Assembly (NCBI GenBank): GCA_030747475.1
Contig: JASLKO010000153.1
Span: forward strand, 1-7,946
Length of the DNA stretch: 7,946 nucleotides
Direction of reading: 5' to 3'
Source: Candidatus Thalassarchaeaceae archaeon
GTDB taxonomy: Archaea; Thermoplasmatota; Poseidoniia; Poseidoniales; Thalassarchaeaceae
Position 1 is the stretch's first letter. Each line of letters begins with the position of its first letter. Position numbers and translations under genes: made by a program. Below are positions 6,563 through 7,946 of the stretch, piece after piece. The notes beneath the pieces are model-generated. The model had not been told where the DNA came from. It worked only from the letters and a program-made list of their open reading frames with translations, and searched no databases.

Positions 6563-7837
6563 TCAGGACTTCTTTCCTTTACGCGCTGCTTTTTTCTGCG
6601 CCTTTTCCTTCGCAACCCGGGCTTTTTCAGCCGCTTCACGCTTTGCATTTCGTCGGTCGTAATACTTCCTCTGTAACGTTTCACTGTTCATGAAAATCAA
6701 ACCCAGGACAACGCCAGGGACAACAATCAAAACAACTGCTCCAAGAATATAGGAAATCAAACTGTCCGTCCACACACTGGTGACTGGAGCGGGGTGGAAT
6801 CCAATGACGGCCCCATAGGATGTGATGACGAATCCGATGTTTGCATTGTCAACCGTGGCCCATGATCCAATGAGCCGTTCTCCTGCCAGTGCATCACTTC
6901 GTTCTGAAATATCAGAATATTCGACCCATTCGTAGGCCTCAACCTCTGCCATGTCCCATGCCATGATTTGGAAGGGGGACATGGTGACCAGTGTTTGTCT
7001 TGGACTCCGTGTATGCACATGGGTGAATTCGCCGCTCAGGCTCCAGACCGTTTGCACAAAAGGTACGCCTGAACGATCTGGTTGATTGGTATCGATGTCT
7101 ACTTGTGCAATGGCTCGACCTTCACCAATGGCAACACAAGTTTCGCCCACGGAGTCAGCACAATTGATGCCCAACCATCGAGTGTCTTCTTTACCGAGAA
7201 AATACATTGCATGATTTGAATTTGAATCAATGATGAATATACCATCACTTTCGGTGGTGACCGCACAAAAATACTCCTCGTCGAGGCACGCAATTCCAGT
7301 CACACGACTTCCAGATTCATTGACAATCGGTTCAAACACACCAATGCCATCTTCGCCTTCATGGTAAGCCCAAATCCATCCACCTTCACCACCAACATAG
7401 GCGACACTTCCGGCTGCGTTCCAAGCGACTGCAGCAAGATCTACGCCATTTAGAGCCCCACTGCCAGATACGGTTGTGACCGAATGGTCCTCTGCAGCAT
7501 ATCGCAGCATTGCACCATTGTCGCCAACCAGTAGGGCGGTCTTGCCTCGAGGATGCCAATCGATGGCACGAAGGGTTTCAGTGGTCGTTGTTGTCAATCC
7601 GATTTGCACATTTGGATCTGTGCCATCCAAAAGACGAGCATATCCATCTGCACCTGCGATGAGAACTTTCTGAGAACTTTCACCACCCACGGCGAGCACC
7701 TCCAATCCCAAGTCGGATTCAGCCAACCAAATCGGGTTGTCCAATTCAACCGCACTTGCCGCGACAACGGTTGGAGGAAGGCACGAAACAATGAGTAGGG
7801 CAAGGAGGGCACACGCCACTCGCTTCACAGTCGCCAT
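6563..7837 (-). CDS. Secreted beta-propeller-like (WD40-type) protein with C-terminal membrane anchor and basic tail
   Basis: This 424-residue protein has no recognised specific function. Residues 1-29 are a signal peptide: basic start (MATVKR), hydrophobic core ALLALLIVS, and an A-S-A cleavage site near 27-29. IVSC at 16-19 also fits a lipobox. Residues 30-355 consist of short beta-strand repeats of WD40/propeller character, such as LRAIDWHPRGKTALLVGDNGAMLRY (split over 89-113) and VAAVAWN-type blades near 135-150 with VAYVGGEGG. Four cysteines (184, 191, 226, 234) could form two disulfides. Residues 360-383 are a membrane helix. The tail (384-424) is very rich in Lys, Arg and Ala and ends KKAARKGKKS, consistent with a cytoplasmic side. 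Starts at 7879 (ATG) and 7897 (GTG) are in frame. I chose 7837 because it gives the best signal peptide and has a TATA-like box 26 nt upstream. The role may be binding or scaffolding at the cell surface. Confidence 0.82.
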   Translation of the reverse strand: MATVKRVACALLALLIVSCLPPTVVAASAVELDNPIWLAESDLGLEVLAVGGESSQKVLIAGADGYARLLDGTDPNVQIGLTTTTTETLRAIDWHPRGKTALLVGDNGAMLRYAAEDHSVTTVSGSGALNGVDLAAVAWNAAGSVAYVGGEGGWIWAYHEGEDGIGVFEPIVNESGSRVTGIACLDEEYFCAVTTESDGIFIIDSNSNHAMYFLGKEDTRWLGINCADSVGETCVAIGEGRAIAQVDIDTNQPDRSGVPFVQTVWSLSGEFTHVHTRSPRQTLVTMSPFQIMAWDMAEVEAYEWVEYSDISERSDALAGERLIGSWATVDNANIGFVITSYGAVIGFHPAPVTSVWTDSLISYILGAVVLIVVPGVVLGLIFMNSETLQRKYYDRRNAKREAAEKARVAKEKAQKKAARKGKKS

Positions 7838-7858
7838 CGTGTGGCCGACAGTTCCCCC

Positions 7859-7867
7859 GATTATCAC
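7859..7867 (-). promoter_or_regulatory. Candidate TATA-like box for the propeller gene
   Basis: On the minus strand GTGATAATC is the most AT-rich spot in an otherwise GC-rich upstream region, and it is centred 26 nt before the ATG at 7837. That spacing suits an archaeal TATA box with a leaderless transcript and supports this ATG over the in-frame starts at 7879 and 7897. The motif is degenerate, so the call is tentative. Confidence 0.3.
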
Positions 7868-7926
7868 CCTTCTCGACATGGTCGCCGGCCGCGACACTTA
7901 ACGACGGGTTGCCGCTCGGAGGTATC

Positions 7927-7946
7927 ATGGAGACCTTTGAGGTGAA
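7927..7946 (+). CDS. Possible start of a divergent gene, cut by the window edge
   Basis: An ATG at 7927 opens a plus-strand frame (METFEV) that runs off the end. GGAGGT at 7918-7923 is a strong Shine-Dalgarno match, though the 3-4 nt spacing is short. An AT-rich CTTAAC (7897-7902) lies about 27 nt upstream of the ATG. A divergent gene here would explain why 7838-7926 looks like a shared intergenic region. Only six codons are visible, so no product can be named. Confidence 0.3.

Noticed and set aside
7838..7897. N-terminal extension of the propeller protein from GTG 7897 or ATG 7879
   Set aside because: The added residues would put up to 20 polar or mixed residues before a good signal peptide, and the TATA-like box spacing favours ATG 7837. 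It cannot be excluded.

Overview
The window looks like a chromosomal segment of a planktonic marine archaeon, most likely Marine Group II (Candidatus Poseidoniales) or a close relative. This is an inference, not a proof. It rests on a secreted protein with Asp-rich thrombospondin type 3 repeats, which are common in that group, on TATA-like boxes about 26 nt upstream of several start codons with no Shine-Dalgarno sequence, on the short intergenic gaps, and on moderate base composition. No rRNA, tRNA, CRISPR array, transposase or integrase was seen, and no stretch over 300 bases lacks a gene.

Layout. Positions 1-70 are an AT-rich promoter region. Positions 71-2155 (+) encode a PiT-type phosphate permease fused to a PhoU-like (DUF47) cytoplasmic domain. 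A 50-nt convergent gap with a strong inverted repeat separates it from a block of four minus-strand genes. Read in their own direction, these are: a secreted beta-propeller-like protein with a C-terminal membrane anchor (7837 to 6563), a glutaryl-CoA dehydrogenase (6503 to 5325), a PAP2-superfamily membrane phosphatase or phosphotransferase (5234 to 4593), and a large TSP3-repeat/YHYH-domain surface protein (4569 to 2206). The right edge (7838-7946) is a GC-rich divergent region. It may hold the first codons of a further plus-strand gene.

How the genes relate. The four minus-strand genes are closely packed and may be partly co-transcribed, but no single pathway links them. Two encode cell-surface proteins with the same plan (signal peptide, extracellular domain, C-terminal membrane helix, basic tail). 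One encodes a membrane lipid enzyme and one a soluble flavoprotein of lysine/tryptophan (glutaryl-CoA) catabolism. The phosphate transporter is independent and convergent.

No clearly new system is visible. The best leads are the TSP3-YHYH anchored protein, the in-frame open extension upstream of the PAP2 gene, a 7-bp all-G/C hairpin that would place the first ATG of the dehydrogenase in its loop, and the repeated 25-27 nt spacing between TATA-like boxes and ATGs, which suggests leaderless transcripts.
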